Shown: positions 1 through 9,341, counted from the first letter of the stretch. The stretch is 64,000 nt of DNA from Metabacillus sediminilitoris (GCF_009720625.1 NZ_CP046266.1:4287501-4351500), one strand, 5' to 3'. The notes: generated by a model from the sequence alone, not told the origin. Program-made: numbers and translations.

Positions 1-648
1 CGTTTTTCCTGCTTGAAGCAAAGAAATAATATACTTCACAGATAGCGGACTTTTCTGTGCAAACTTACCAGCCAGACTTTTTGCTGCCTCTAGTATCGTC
101 TCTTCAGAGTATGCATGGTTAGCAAGTCCAAGTTTAACAGCTTCTCTGCCTAAAATAGGTTCACTTGAAAGCATCATTTCTAATGCCCGACCAGTTCCTA
201 CGTATTTAGGTAATCTTTGAGTTCCGCCAAATCCTGGTATTAGGCCGAGTTGTGCTTCCGGCAAGCCCAATTTTGCCTCCTCTGTTACAAGTCGAAGATG
301 ACAGGACATTGCTAGCTCTAAGCCACCACCTAATGCTGCACCATGTATGGCTGCAATTACTGGCTTTTGGTAATTTTCAATTCGTTCAAACAATTGCTGA
401 CCTCGCTGAGATAATATCGTAAATTCCTTCCCTGAAGGAACACCGACAAATTCTTTTATATCTGCTCCGGCAGAGAAAAAACGTCCTTCCCCATGTAATA
501 CAATCGCACGAACCTCATTGTCTGTTTCAAGTTCATCAAACAATTGTGAAAGCTCTATCAACACTGATGACGATAATGAATTTGCAGGCGCATGATTTAT
601 AGAAACTACAGCAATAAAATTTTCTTTATTTAGTTTTAAAAACTCCAT
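1..648 (-). CDS. fadB: Enoyl-CoA hydratase (crotonase family), 3' end cut by the window
   Basis: Hydrates trans-2-enoyl-CoA in fatty-acid beta-oxidation (cytoplasmic). The 216 visible codons carry the crotonase core: the oxyanion-hole stretch FFSAGADIKEF (about residues 57-67), HGAALGGGLELAM with a catalytic-type Glu near residue 111, and LPEAQLGLIPGFGGTQRL with the second Glu near 131. Both glutamates used by true hydratases are therefore present. The ATG at 646-648 follows an AGGAGG six bases upstream; an overlapping ATG at 650-652 is out of frame. The C-terminus lies outside the window. It follows fadR on the same strand, as in the B. subtilis lcfA-fadR-fadB-etfB-etfA operon, but with a gap of 225 bases. 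Family call is firm; the symbol rests on gene order. Confidence 0.93.
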   Translation of the reverse strand, partial: MEFLKLNKENFIAVVSINHAPANSLSSSVLIELSQLFDELETDNEVRAIVLHGEGRFFSAGADIKEFVGVPSGKEFTILSQRGQQLFERIENYQKPVIAAIHGAALGGGLELAMSCHLRLVTEEAKLGLPEAQLGLIPGFGGTQRLPKYVGTGRALEMMLSSEPILGREAVKLGLANHAYSEETILEAAKSLAGKFAQKSPLSVKYIISLLQAGKT

Positions 649-873
649 CCATATCCTCCTCGTATTTTACGTCTGTTACTATCATGTATATTGAAATATG
701 ATGAAAAAATACTCCATTATTAGGACAACATTTTTTCATAAATGAATTGACTTTGACCTTCTTAAATTACTTTTTTTATAATAAATTGTGCCTTCTATAA
801 GCGGTCGTTCTTTTATTCTCGAATCTGAAAAACGGTTCAATGTCTATTCGTGTCAGATTTCGTGAGAAAAACT
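649..873. other. fadB-fadR intergenic gap, no gene
   Basis: AT-rich gap of 225 bases. I see no ORF with a ribosome binding site, no FadR-type palindrome and no convincing terminator or promoter. Confidence 0.5.
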
Positions 874-1461
874 TCATTTTGATTTTACAAACCCATAAAT
901 AAATAAATCATGAACTTGCTTTGCTTGTTTTGATAAATCATATTTTTGATCATTCATTACCCAAGTTGTTACCGTTTCATCAATTGTGCCAAAAATCATT
1001 TGTCTTGTAAGACGGAGATCTAAATCTTCCCTGAATTCTCCTGTCTCTTTACCTGAAGTAATAATTTTATCAACGACATTTAAATAGCCTTTTAGCACTT
1101 CATTTATACGAAGTCTTAATTCCTTATTCGATTGTCTTAGTTCAAGCTGTGTAACGATTGCTAAGTGATGATCTTCAGCAAGCAATGAAAAATGTTTTTC
1201 AATCAATGTGTATAACTGATCTGCAGCTGATTGCTTTAACTTTATTTCGTCTTCAATTTTTTCTATAAACATTCCCATTTTTTCTTGAAAAAGTGAAACA
1301 AGGATATCTTCTTTGTTTTTAAAATATAAATAAATGGTTCCATCAGCAACTCCTGCTTGCTTTGCGATCTTCGAAACTTGTGCTTGATGATATCCATTTT
1401 CTGCTATTACAATAACTGCTGCTTCGATGATTTGTTTATATTTTGGTTTTTTCTGTTTCAA
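874..1461 (-). CDS. fadR: TetR-family fatty-acid degradation repressor FadR
   Basis: TetR-type transcriptional repressor of 195 residues. The N-terminal helix-turn-helix (about residues 8-54) contains the family pattern AENGYHQAQVSKIAKQAGV followed by GTIYLYFKNKEDIL; the rest is an all-helical ligand-binding domain. In B. subtilis FadR (YsiA) represses beta-oxidation genes and is released by long-chain acyl-CoA. The assignment is supported by its place between lcfA and fadB and by an exact match to the B. subtilis FadR operator 22 bases upstream of the start, which implies autoregulation. The start ATG is preceded by AAAGGAGAGTAGAAC. Confidence 0.95.
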   Translation of the reverse strand: MKQKKPKYKQIIEAAVIVIAENGYHQAQVSKIAKQAGVADGTIYLYFKNKEDILVSLFQEKMGMFIEKIEDEIKLKQSAADQLYTLIEKHFSLLAEDHHLAIVTQLELRQSNKELRLRINEVLKGYLNVVDKIITSGKETGEFREDLDLRLTRQMIFGTIDETVTTWVMNDQKYDLSKQAKQVHDLFIYGFVKSK

Positions 1462-1483
1462 TGTTCTACTCTCCTTTGTGAAA

Positions 1484-1501
1484 TGAATGAATAATCATTC
1501 A
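1484..1501. promoter_or_regulatory. FadR operator
   Basis: TGAATGAATAATCATTCA, an 18-bp palindrome that fits the B. subtilis FadR consensus TGAATGANTANTCATTCA at every fixed position. It lies just upstream of fadR, between lcfA and fadR, so it should control fadR-fadB directly. I found no second copy upstream of lcfA, where the B. subtilis operon has one. Confidence 0.92.
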
Positions 1502-1561
1502 TATTTTCATCTTAATTTTTCCTGTTCATTCTGTCAAGCCTCATTTCTGCTTTATTTAATT

Positions 1562-1606
1562 CCTGATGGAGAAGGATGACTTTTATAAGTCTCCTCCTCC
1601 ATCAGG
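1562..1606 (-). terminator. Long hairpin after lcfA, probable terminator or attenuator
   Basis: Inverted repeat with arms of about 20 bases beginning CCTGATGGAG and ending CTCCATCAGG, directly after the lcfA stop codon. The base after the minus-strand hairpin is AATTAAAT rather than a clean U run, so termination may be partial. It separates lcfA from fadR. Confidence 0.6.
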
Positions 1607-1609
1607 CTA

Positions 1610-3298
1610 TTAATTCGCATTTTTTATTTTTTCAGTTTCTTCCTCAATTAGTGCACGTCTTAATATTTTACCAACAGCGGTTTTCGGAAGTTCTTTTCTA
1701 AATTCATATATACGGGGTACTTTATAAGCCGCAAGATGCTGACGGGCATAATCATTCATTTCTTCGATTGTCGCAGTTTGATTTTCCTTTAATACAATAT
1801 ATGCTTTAACAGTTTCTCCCCGATAAGGATCTGGTACTCCAGCAACAACAACTTCTTGCACTTTTTCATGTTCATAAAGAACTTCTTCTATTTCACGTGG
1901 ATATATATTAAATCCGCCTGCAATAATCATATCTTTTTTACGATCAATAATATAAAAATACCCTTCCTCATCCATATAGCCAACATCTCCAGTAAGCAAC
2001 CAGTCTTCTTTCATTGTAGCTTCTGTCTCTTCTTTCTTATTCCAATACCCTTTCATCACTTGTGGTCCCCGAACGGCAATTTCTCCAATTTCATTTGGTT
2101 CAGCAACCCCGCCAGTTTCATAAGAAAAAATAACTGAATCTGTATTCGGCCAAGGAACACCTATACTGCCTTTTTTTCTTTTATCCCAAAAAAAGTTTGC
2201 ATGTGTAACTGGTGACGCTTCTGATAATCCATAACCCTCAACAACACGCCCCCCAGTTACTTTCTCAAATTGTTCTTGGATTTCAACCGGCAGAGGAGCA
2301 GAACCACTTATACAGCAAGAAATCGATTTAAGATCGTATTTTTCAATATCAGGATGGTTCAGTAATGCAATATAAATTGTCGGGGCACCTGGAAAAAGTG
2401 ATGGTCTTAATTTTTCAATCGTTTTTAATGTTTCAGATGCATCAAACTTCGGCAAAAGGATCATTTTATAGCCTTGCATGACAGATAAATTTAAAACGGT
2501 TGTCATGCCATATACATGGAATAAAGGAACGATTCCTAGCATGGATTCTTCTCCTCTTTTACATTTATACATCCATGTTGCACACATTTTTGTATTTGCA
2601 ATTATGTTTTTATGTGTCAGCATAACTCCTTTTGGAAAGCCTGTCGTTCCACCTGTATATTGAAGTAGTGCAATATCATCTGATGATCTCATCTCAACTT
2701 TATTAATAGTCTGTTCGGCTACATCCATAATTTTTTTAAATAAATGAGTATCTCCTTGATGCTCAATTTTGACAATAAGTTGATTTTGCTTTTTTTGAAC
2801 AAGAGGATATAAAAGGTTTTTAGGGAATGGCAAATAATCTTTTATACTAGTTACAATAATATGCTTTAAATTTGTTAACGCTTTCATTTTTGACACACGT
2901 GGATAAAGTAAATCTAAGGTTATGATAAATGTCGCACCACTATCTTTCAGCTGATATTCAAGCTCACGTTCCATGTACAGTGGATTTGTTTGAACAACGA
3001 TTCCTCCTGCAAGTAACACACTATAATATGCAATGACTGCTTGTGGGCAATTTGGGAGCATGATTGATACTCGATCACCCTTTTGTAATCCCTTTGCTTG
3101 AAGGTAGTTTGCCAATTTTAGTGATTGTTTGTAAAGCTCAGAATAAGAAAGTTCTTTTCCTAGGAAATGAATGGCTGTTTTTGTAGGGAATTCACTTGCA
3201 GCCTCTTGTAAATATTCATCTAGCGATTTTTCTTCGATTTTGATTTCGTGAGGGATTTGTTCTGGGTATTGATTTAACCAAGGTTTTTGAATGTCCAC
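1610..3298 (-). CDS. lcfA: Long-chain fatty-acid--CoA ligase
   Basis: ANL-superfamily acyl-CoA synthetase of 562 residues that activates long-chain fatty acids with ATP and CoA before beta-oxidation. Visible motifs: the P-loop-like YTGGTTGFPKG (about 214-224), GYGLSEASP near 356, GDVGYMDEEGYFYIIDR with the hinge and C-terminal domain GGFNIYPREIEE, and the catalytic lysine in KTAVGKILRR near the C-terminus. The start is GTG at 3296-3298, with GGAGG about nine bases upstream. Its neighbours fadR and fadB match the B. subtilis lcfA operon. Confidence 0.95.
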   Translation of the reverse strand: MDIQKPWLNQYPEQIPHEIKIEEKSLDEYLQEAASEFPTKTAIHFLGKELSYSELYKQSLKLANYLQAKGLQKGDRVSIMLPNCPQAVIAYYSVLLAGGIVVQTNPLYMERELEYQLKDSGATFIITLDLLYPRVSKMKALTNLKHIIVTSIKDYLPFPKNLLYPLVQKKQNQLIVKIEHQGDTHLFKKIMDVAEQTINKVEMRSSDDIALLQYTGGTTGFPKGVMLTHKNIIANTKMCATWMYKCKRGEESMLGIVPLFHVYGMTTVLNLSVMQGYKMILLPKFDASETLKTIEKLRPSLFPGAPTIYIALLNHPDIEKYDLKSISCCISGSAPLPVEIQEQFEKVTGGRVVEGYGLSEASPVTHANFFWDKRKKGSIGVPWPNTDSVIFSYETGGVAEPNEIGEIAVRGPQVMKGYWNKKEETEATMKEDWLLTGDVGYMDEEGYFYIIDRKKDMIIAGGFNIYPREIEEVLYEHEKVQEVVVAGVPDPYRGETVKAYIVLKENQTATIEEMNDYARQHLAAYKVPRIYEFRKELPKTAVGKILRRALIEEETEKIKNAN

Positions 3299-3573
3299 CT
3301 TTTTTCTCCTCCTTCGAATCTTTCGCTATTTTATTAACAACCAACTATGTGGATGATCAACAAAATGTGTAATGATCTGATCTCTCTTAACAATGATTAC
3401 TTTAGTTGGCGGGAGGGAGACTGGTTGGTGATGATTAGATGAAAAGATCTAAATGAAGATTTAATATGTAGGGGTCCTCCGTCCTCATTTTCCTTCATAA
3501 AAAGTATAGCAGATTTTCCTATTTTCAGAAATAAAAATATTTTCAAATAGCATTTGGCCAGGCTCAAACAAAC
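3299..3573. other. Upstream region of lcfA, no gene
   Basis: AT-rich region that should contain the lcfA promoter. I cannot point to convincing -35/-10 boxes or to a FadR operator. The 66-residue minus-strand ORF here has no ribosome binding site and no family signature. Confidence 0.4.
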
Positions 3574-3603
3574 AAGAGCCTGACACTGATGTGTCAAGCT
3601 CTT
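3574..3603. terminator. Hairpin terminator, usable in both directions
   Basis: AAGAGCCTGACAC, a TGAT loop, then GTGTCAAGCTCTT, followed by ATTTTTT on the plus strand and GTTTGTTTG on the minus strand. It is the first terminator-like structure after yshE in the minus direction and lies beyond the dispersed repeat. Confidence 0.65.
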
Positions 3604-3619
3604 ATTTTTTCTAAAAAAT

Positions 3620-3838
3620 GGCTATTTTCTAAGAGATTGTTGCTTTTAAAACGAAAAATATTTAAGGTTGATTGGAGCAGATTGCGAGACTCATGCGGGA
3701 GCTGCGGGACAGGTGAGACTCATGCAGGCGTTCACGCCGAGGAGGCTCACCGCCCGCCCAAGCATCCTCTCGCTGCAATCAACCACACCGCACTACTTGG
3801 TAAATAGCAACAAAGTTTGCGAAAACAGCCCTTAAAAT
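3620..3838 (+). repeat. GC-rich dispersed repeat, copy 1
   Basis: About 219 bases, far richer in GC than the surroundings, containing GATTGGAGCAGATTGCGAGACT, GCGGGACAGGTGAG, CGCCGAGGAGGCTCACCGCC, GCATCCTCTCGCTGCAAT and the flank GGTAAATAGCAACAAAGTTT. The whole unit, including AT-rich ends (TTTTAAAACGAAAA and CGAAAACAGCC), recurs on the opposite strand at 63116-63320. Copy 1 keeps an extra GACTCATGCAGGCGTTC segment and lacks the AAAAAGCGAG segment of copy 2. From memory, many Bacillaceae genomes carry numerous intergenic elements of this type; it contains no real gene. Confidence 0.9.
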
Positions 3839-3948
3839 AGATAAAATTCAAAAAAATGCTAAATAAATAATTCCAATTAATAGAAACAGTCCACATAAAA
3901 CAAACATTACTTTCGCTAAAGTTTCCAACTTTTAAATAGCACTCTCCC

Positions 3949-4356
3949 TTAAAGCCCTGCTCCAATAACAAATGATAATCCAACAGAAATAACCAGAGAA
4001 ATAAAGCCTACTGCTCGATTATCTTTTTGTATTTCTTCATCAATTTTGAATGAGGGTGTCATAAACTCATAAATAAAGTAGCCTAAAAGTAAAAGGATAA
4101 AGCCATAAAGTCCTGAGCCCATCATTTCTAATAAGCTCTCGTGCTGATCAATTGAAAAGCGAAAAATATTAGCTATCCCGAATATTTTCCCACCAGTTGC
4201 CATAGCTACTGCCATGTTCCCCTTTTGGATTTCTTCCCAATTTTTATATTTCGTTACAAGCTCAAATATCGTTAAAAATACAATGATGCAAAGAACCACA
4301 ACACTATAGTAGGCAGCAATTTGAACTAAATCGTTTTCCCAAAATTCTTTCATCAT
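3949..4356 (-). CDS. yshE: DUF350 family membrane protein YshE
   Basis: 135-residue integral membrane protein with about four hydrophobic segments (near 12-32, 50-62, 78-96 and 112-133). It contains the DUF350 features: an NMAVAMATGGKIFG motif after the first helix and its internal echo DNRAVGFISLVISVG near the C-terminus, suggesting a duplicated two-helix unit. The molecular role of the family is unknown. It lies 11 bases after mutSB and is probably cotranscribed, as in B. subtilis. The start reads ATGATG after GAGGAG; the second ATG has slightly better spacing. Confidence 0.9.
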   Translation of the reverse strand: MMKEFWENDLVQIAAYYSVVVLCIIVFLTIFELVTKYKNWEEIQKGNMAVAMATGGKIFGIANIFRFSIDQHESLLEMMGSGLYGFILLLLGYFIYEFMTPSFKIDEEIQKDNRAVGFISLVISVGLSFVIGAGL

Positions 4357-4367
4357 ACATCTCCTCG

Positions 4368-6728
4368 CTATTTGAGTTCAACAATGGTTACACCAGTACC
4401 ACCTTCACCGGCTTCTCCTAAACGAGTATTTTTTACACTCCGGTGATTTTTCAATAATTCCTTCACACCTGTTCGGAGTGCCCCTGTACCTTTCCCATGA
4501 ATAATCGATACTCTTGGATAGCCAGCTAAGACTGCATCATCTAAATATTTTTCAACTCTAAGCAATGCATTCTCAAAGCGCTCGCCACGTAAATCTAATT
4601 CAAGTGAGACGTGATAATCCTTACCTTTTACAGTTGCCAGCGGCTTTTCTTGTACTTCCTGTTTAGCTCTCTTTATATAAAGCAGATCTTTTTCTTTTAC
4701 TTTCATTTTCATTATTCCCATTTGCACTTGCCATTCATTGTCACTTACTTTATCAATTAAATGACCTTTCTGATCAAAGCTTATCACTTTTACTTCATCA
4801 CCGGGTAAAAATGTTTGTTTAACCGTTTCTTTCTTTTCAACCTTTTTGCTTTTCTCAAATGTTGGCACTGCATTTTCTAAGCGTTTTCGTGCGTCAATTA
4901 ACTCATGTTCTTTTATTGTAGCATGCTGTTCTTTTCTTAACCTTCTTAACTCATGAATGATTTTCTCTGCTTCTTGACGTGCTTCTTCAACCTTTTGCTC
5001 TGCTTTTAGTTCTGCTTTTTCATATAATGCATCACGCTGCTGATTAAACTCAATGATTTGTTGTTGAAGCTCTTTATGAAGCTGTTCCGCTTCTTTTCGA
5101 ATTTTTTCAGCTTCCAGTCTTTCTTGCTCTGCCGATTTTTTGCTCGTTTCCAAGGAGGCAATCATCGTATCAACTTCGTTTCGCTCGTCGCTCATTTGAG
5201 CCTTTGCCATGTTTATAACATGTTCTTGTAAGCCCAGCCTTTTGGAAATTTCAAACGCATTGCTTCGTCCAGGGACACCGATTAAAAGCTTATAAGTTGG
5301 ACTTAACGTTGTAATATCGAATTCAACGCTTGCATTAATGACTCCACTGCGGTTGTAGCCATATGCTTTTAATTCTGGATAATGTGTTGTTGCCACAACT
5401 CTTGCTCCTCTTCCATACACCTCATCAAGAATAGATATCGCAAGTGCAGCACCTTCTTGTGGATCTGTTCCTGCTCCAAGCTCATCGAAAAGAACTAAGC
5501 TCTTTTCATTCACTTTATCAAGGATATCAACAATATTCACCATATGTGAAGAAAACGTACTTAAGCTTTGCTCAATCGATTGCTCATCACCAATGTCTGC
5601 ATAGACAGCATCAAACACTGCAGTTTCGGAACCATCCTGTGCAGGGATTTGCAAACCTGCTTGAGCCATTAATGTACATAAACCTAATGTTTTTAATGCA
5701 ACCGTCTTTCCACCTGTATTAGGACCAGTAATAACAATTGTCGTAAAGTCTGTACCCAGCTCAATATCATTTGGAACGACTTCATTTTCTGGTAAAAGAG
5801 GATGACGTGCTTTTATTAAGTTTATAATCCCATCGTTGTTAACAGCAGGCTTTATTCCTTTTATTTGTTTTGCATATTTCGCCTTTGTAAACATAAAATC
5901 CATTTCAGCTAAACAATATACATTTTGTAGTATGTCATGGCTGTTTTCTGCAACCTTGTCAGATAAAAGCCTTAAAATCCGCTCAATTTCAACCTTTTCC
6001 TTCACTTTTGCTTGCTGAAGTGTATTATTTAAATCCACGATAACTTGTGGCTCAATAAATAATGTTGCACCAGAGCTTGATTGATCATGAACAATTCCCC
6101 CATATGAGGAACGGTATTCTTGTTTAACAGGTAAGACAAAACGGTCATTTCGGATAGTGATTATCGCATCAGAGAGCATTTTAGTTGCTGCAGATGAGCG
6201 AATCATCGATTCTAACTTATCTCTCACTCTTGCTTCTGTTGTTCTAAGCTGCACGCGAATCCCTTTTAATGTTTCACTTGCACTGTCTAATACATACCCA
6301 TTATCATCGATACAAGTTGCAATATCTTTCTCTAGCTCATGCAGGATAACTATTTTTTCTGCAATCATTGGCAGATGGTATATCTCAATTCCTTCTTCAA
6401 CCATTTTTTCTATAAAACGTTTCATATTTCGTCCCGCATAAAGGGTGCCTGCTACTTCATTTAATTCACTAGCACTCAGTAAACCGCCGATTTTTGCCCG
6501 TTTTACAGTTGCTCTAACATCAACTAATCCTCCTAGGGGTACATTTCCCTTTAAACGAATGACCTTTGCTGCTTCATCTGTTTGATCCTGTGAAGTAACC
6601 ACTTCATCAAAATTACTTGATGGTATTAACTCTCTAACCTTTTCTTTTCCCAATGAGGATGATGCATGTTTAACAAGTTGGTCTTTTACTTTTTCAAATT
6701 CTAAAACATGTAATACTTTTTGCTGCAA
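4368..6728 (-). CDS. mutSB: MutS2 endonuclease/ATPase
   Basis: MutS2 of 786 residues, a MutS-related ATPase without the mismatch-recognition domain, linked to suppression of recombination and to rescue of collided ribosomes. Walker A is GPNTGGKT (335-342), Walker B is [13 protein letters not shown] (about 411-423), and the core helices carry [11 protein letters not shown] long Glu/Lys/Gln-rich coiled coil (about 515-625) precedes the C-terminal Smr nuclease domain ([24 protein letters not shown], about 710-786). The start is TTG at 6726-6728 with AGGAGG nine bases upstream. It follows polX and precedes yshE, the usual Bacillus order. Confidence 0.96.
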   Translation of the reverse strand: MQQKVLHVLEFEKVKDQLVKHASSSLGKEKVRELIPSSNFDEVVTSQDQTDEAAKVIRLKGNVPLGGLVDVRATVKRAKIGGLLSASELNEVAGTLYAGRNMKRFIEKMVEEGIEIYHLPMIAEKIVILHELEKDIATCIDDNGYVLDSASETLKGIRVQLRTTEARVRDKLESMIRSSAATKMLSDAIITIRNDRFVLPVKQEYRSSYGGIVHDQSSSGATLFIEPQVIVDLNNTLQQAKVKEKVEIERILRLLSDKVAENSHDILQNVYCLAEMDFMFTKAKYAKQIKGIKPAVNNDGIINLIKARHPLLPENEVVPNDIELGTDFTTIVITGPNTGGKTVALKTLGLCTLMAQAGLQIPAQDGSETAVFDAVYADIGDEQSIEQSLSTFSSHMVNIVDILDKVNEKSLVLFDELGAGTDPQEGAALAISILDEVYGRGARVVATTHYPELKAYGYNRSGVINASVEFDITTLSPTYKLLIGVPGRSNAFEISKRLGLQEHVINMAKAQMSDERNEVDTMIASLETSKKSAEQERLEAEKIRKEAEQLHKELQQQIIEFNQQRDALYEKAELKAEQKVEEARQEAEKIIHELRRLRKEQHATIKEHELIDARKRLENAVPTFEKSKKVEKKETVKQTFLPGDEVKVISFDQKGHLIDKVSDNEWQVQMGIMKMKVKEKDLLYIKRAKQEVQEKPLATVKGKDYHVSLELDLRGERFENALLRVEKYLDDAVLAGYPRVSIIHGKGTGALRTGVKELLKNHRSVKNTRLGEAGEGGTGVTIVELK

Positions 6729-6749
6729 GACCGTAAACCTCCTATGAAC

Positions 6750-6826
6750 TAAAGCGGAAGCACCTTGACCACCCCCGACTCCTCGGGGGTGTGGGCGCTG
6801 TAGCTAAAAGTCGAACAATTGCTCTA
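6750..6826. repeat. Small GC-rich element with a perfect hairpin between polX and mutSB
   Basis: AAAGCGGAAGCACCTTGACC leads into a nine-bp stem (CACCCCCGA, loop CTCC, TCGGGGGTG, 6770-6791), then GGCGCTGTAGCT and AATTGCTCTAG. There is no U run, so it is not a standard terminator. The wording resembles short intergenic elements I remember from other Bacillaceae genomes, but no second copy is in this window. It sits inside an apparent operon, just upstream of the mutSB ribosome binding site. Confidence 0.5.
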
Positions 6827-6836
6827 GTTTTATAAA

Positions 6837-8561
6837 TTATTCATTATGATGCCTATTTAAAAATGTTCGTAATTGATCAATATCCCATGTATTGATCACA
6901 TTGTCACATTCAACCCAGCCCTTTTTCGCTGTAGAGACGCCAATTGTCATATGTTCAAGCATCTCTTTATTATGTGCGTCTGTATTGATGACAAGCTTAA
7001 CTCCAGCAGCTTGTGCCTTTCTAATATGTTCAGCAGATAAATCTAGTCGATTAGGATTTGCATTTAATTCTAAAGCAGTATCTGTTTCTTTTGCTAGTTG
7101 GATAAGCATCTCAACATCTACATCATAGCCTTTTCTTTTTCCGATTAATCGACCTGTCGGATGGGCAATGATATCGACATGGTGATTTTCCAGTGCAGTC
7201 TTTAATCGTTTCATAATAACTTCTCGCGAACCTGAAAAGCTGGAGTGAATCGATGCAATGACTAGATCCATCTCAGCCAAAAGCTCATCATCATAATCTA
7301 ACGAAGCATCTGGTAAAATATCCATTTCTACGCCTGCAAGAATTGTAATATCATCATACTCTTCATTTAATGCATTTATTTCAAGACGCTGTGCTCGTAG
7401 GCGCTCTGGTGTTAATCCATTCGCTACCTTTAAATATTGAGAATGATCGGTAATAGCAATATAACGATAGCCTTTTTCACGGCAGGCTTCAACCATTTCC
7501 CGTATCGTGAAGGCACCATCACTCCAAGTTGAATGCATATGGAGATCACCTTTGATATCATCGAGACGAATGAGCTTCATATCCTTTTTATATAAATCTA
7601 CCTCTGAACCATCTTCTCTTATTTCTGGAGGGAAATGCGGAAGATTAAAATATTCATAAAACTCCGCTTCCGTTTCAAAAGTTTTTATCTCGTTTGTTTC
7701 ATTATTTTCGACACCATATTCACTTATTTTCTCACCACGTTCTTTTGCTAACTGACGCATTCTAACATTATGTTCCTTAGAACCTGTAAAATGATGAAGT
7801 GTTGTAGCATACTCTTCTGGTTTAACTAAGCGGAAATCAATACTCACTTCATAATCATATTGTAACTGGACTGAAACCTTCGTATCTCCATTTGCAATGA
7901 CATCTGAAAGATTCTCGATTTTCAATAGTTGGTCTCGAACTGCTGCTGGTTCATTAGTTGAGATAATAAAGTCCAAATCCTTTATTGTTTCTTTCATTCG
8001 GCGAAGGCTGCCTGCTCTTGAAAACTTTTCAATCCCGGTACATTTGGCTAAGTACATTTCAATTTCCTCTGCTATAGGAAGCATAAACGACAGTGGCAGA
8101 CGTTCAGGGCGGTTTCCCATTTCCTCAATGGCTGCGAGGATTTTTTCTTCTGATTTTTTCCCAAAGCCTGCTAGACCTTGAATTTTATTTTCCTGACAAG
8201 CTTGTTTTAACGTTTCAACACTATCAATATGTAATTCTTTATAGAGCTTAGCAATTTTTTTACCACCTAAACCTGGCAACTTTAATAATGGCAATAACCC
8301 AGCTGGAACCTCTTGCTGTAATTGTTCTAAAACTTCAGATCTCCCTGATTCAACAAATTCCTTAATAACAGCAGAAGTACCTTTCCCAATTCCTGTGATC
8401 GTTGTGAAATCTTCTATTAATGATAGACTGCGATCATCTGTTTCAAGTGCGTTTGCTGCTTTTCGAAATGCTGATATTTTAAACGGATTATCTCCCTTTA
8501 GTTCCATTAATACGGCTATTTTTTCCAATAGACGAATTACGTCTTTTTTATGAATGTCCAT
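6837..8561 (-). CDS. polX: DNA polymerase X with PHP domain
   Basis: Family X DNA polymerase of 574 residues that fills gaps in base-excision repair and carries a PHP 3'-5' exonuclease. An N-terminal helix-hairpin-helix region (ITGIGKGT about 55-62; LPGLGGKKIAKLY about 95-107) is followed by the nucleotidyltransferase core RAGSLRRMKETIKDLDF, with catalytic Asp195 and Asp197 and a third Asp in SIDFRLV. The C-terminal PHP domain begins at GDLHMHSTWSDG (about 338) and shows AITDHS, VEMDI and NTDAHN metal ligands. Both active sites look intact. A promoter is not obvious; cvpA upstream ends in a terminator. Confidence 0.96.
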   Translation of the reverse strand: MDIHKKDVIRLLEKIAVLMELKGDNPFKISAFRKAANALETDDRSLSLIEDFTTITGIGKGTSAVIKEFVESGRSEVLEQLQQEVPAGLLPLLKLPGLGGKKIAKLYKELHIDSVETLKQACQENKIQGLAGFGKKSEEKILAAIEEMGNRPERLPLSFMLPIAEEIEMYLAKCTGIEKFSRAGSLRRMKETIKDLDFIISTNEPAAVRDQLLKIENLSDVIANGDTKVSVQLQYDYEVSIDFRLVKPEEYATTLHHFTGSKEHNVRMRQLAKERGEKISEYGVENNETNEIKTFETEAEFYEYFNLPHFPPEIREDGSEVDLYKKDMKLIRLDDIKGDLHMHSTWSDGAFTIREMVEACREKGYRYIAITDHSQYLKVANGLTPERLRAQRLEINALNEEYDDITILAGVEMDILPDASLDYDDELLAEMDLVIASIHSSFSGSREVIMKRLKTALENHHVDIIAHPTGRLIGKRKGYDVDVEMLIQLAKETDTALELNANPNRLDLSAEHIRKAQAAGVKLVINTDAHNKEMLEHMTIGVSTAKKGWVECDNVINTWDIDQLRTFLNRHHNE

Positions 8562-8764
8562 TCTCTCACCTCTTTAAAAATGATACAAATAAATAAAAGA
8601 AAAGTACAATTTATTATGCCAGAAACCATCTATTGCGTAAATTCCACTCGTTTAATTAAAGGCTCTGGGTTTCTTTTACAAGCCACTTCAATTAAGATAG
8701 CATTCGAAAAGCATAGCCTAATTATAATCTTTTAAAATGTAATACAGAAGTAATTCTCTTACAC
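8562..8764. other. polX upstream region
   Basis: AT-rich 200-base gap between the cvpA terminator and polX. It must hold a polX promoter if the terminator is efficient. I see no definite boxes and no real gene. Confidence 0.4.
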
Positions 8765-8794
8765 AAAAAAACCTCTCTAATATGTAGAGAAGTT
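8765..8794 (-). terminator. Rho-independent terminator of zapA-cvpA
   Basis: On the minus strand, ACTTCTCTA, a short loop, TAGAGAGGT, then a run of seven T. It begins at the cvpA stop codon. Confidence 0.85.
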
Positions 8795-9332
8795 ATGACA
8801 TGTACTGAATCCAAAGTTCATTCACTTTGTGAGAAAAATACGGTGTATGATTTACAATAAGATCGGCAAGTATGGATTTGTCTAATGCTTGTTGGAGTGG
8901 ATCGATCGGCATAAGTGCGCCAATGAAGAGGAAAATAAATAATATGAGATAAATTTCCAAAAAACCTAAAATAGAACCTGCCCATTTATTTAATTGCTTT
9001 AAGATCGGCAATAAGGCAACAAAGTCTAACATTGAACCAATGATTTGCATAACAATCTTCGTCCCTATAAATAATAGAACGAACGCGACAGCGCGATAAT
9101 ATGCTCCTTCTAAATCTTCACCGTTTAGTAATGTCAGTATTTCCGGACTTTCACTTGTTATCGGATATGGAATCCATAATTTTAATTTCGGTGCAAGATC
9201 ATCAAAATACTGATATGCTACAATATATGAAATAATAAAACCTGTTATATGAACAAATTGAAGGATAAAACCGCGTTTCAAACCGACTAGTATCCCAAAT
9301 AATAGAATAATAATGATGACTAAATCTAGCAT
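8793..9332 (-). CDS. cvpA: CvpA family membrane protein
   Basis: 179-residue membrane protein of the CvpA/YshB family. It starts MLDLVIIIILLFGILVGLKRG, the typical first helix with the conserved G-x-x-x-G-x-x-x-G pattern, and has about four membrane segments (2-20, 28-46, 82-104, 119-142). Relatives affect colicin V production, cell-envelope processes and biofilm traits, but the biochemical activity is not established. It is nine bases downstream of zapA and is probably cotranscribed. In B. subtilis polX follows in the same operon; here a terminator intervenes. Confidence 0.88.
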   Translation of the reverse strand: MLDLVIIIILLFGILVGLKRGFILQFVHITGFIISYIVAYQYFDDLAPKLKLWIPYPITSESPEILTLLNGEDLEGAYYRAVAFVLLFIGTKIVMQIIGSMLDFVALLPILKQLNKWAGSILGFLEIYLILFIFLFIGALMPIDPLQQALDKSILADLIVNHTPYFSHKVNELWIQYMS

Positions 9333-9341
9333 TTATTAATT

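Noticed and set aside
3589-3807. 72-residue plus-strand ORF
   Set aside because: It is the translation of the GC-rich dispersed repeat, has no ribosome binding site, and would be broken by the indels in copy 2. Peptides of this kind (RLRDSCGS...) are known artefacts of such repeats.
3397-3983. Minus-strand ORFs of 66 and 78 residues near the repeat
   Set aside because: One lies across the terminator and has no ribosome binding site; the other overlaps the repeat and the end of yshE. Neither looks like a protein family.
6770-6791. GC hairpin as a terminator between polX and mutSB
   Set aside because: No T run on either side and the surrounding sequence looks like a repeat element; polX and mutSB are normally cotranscribed.
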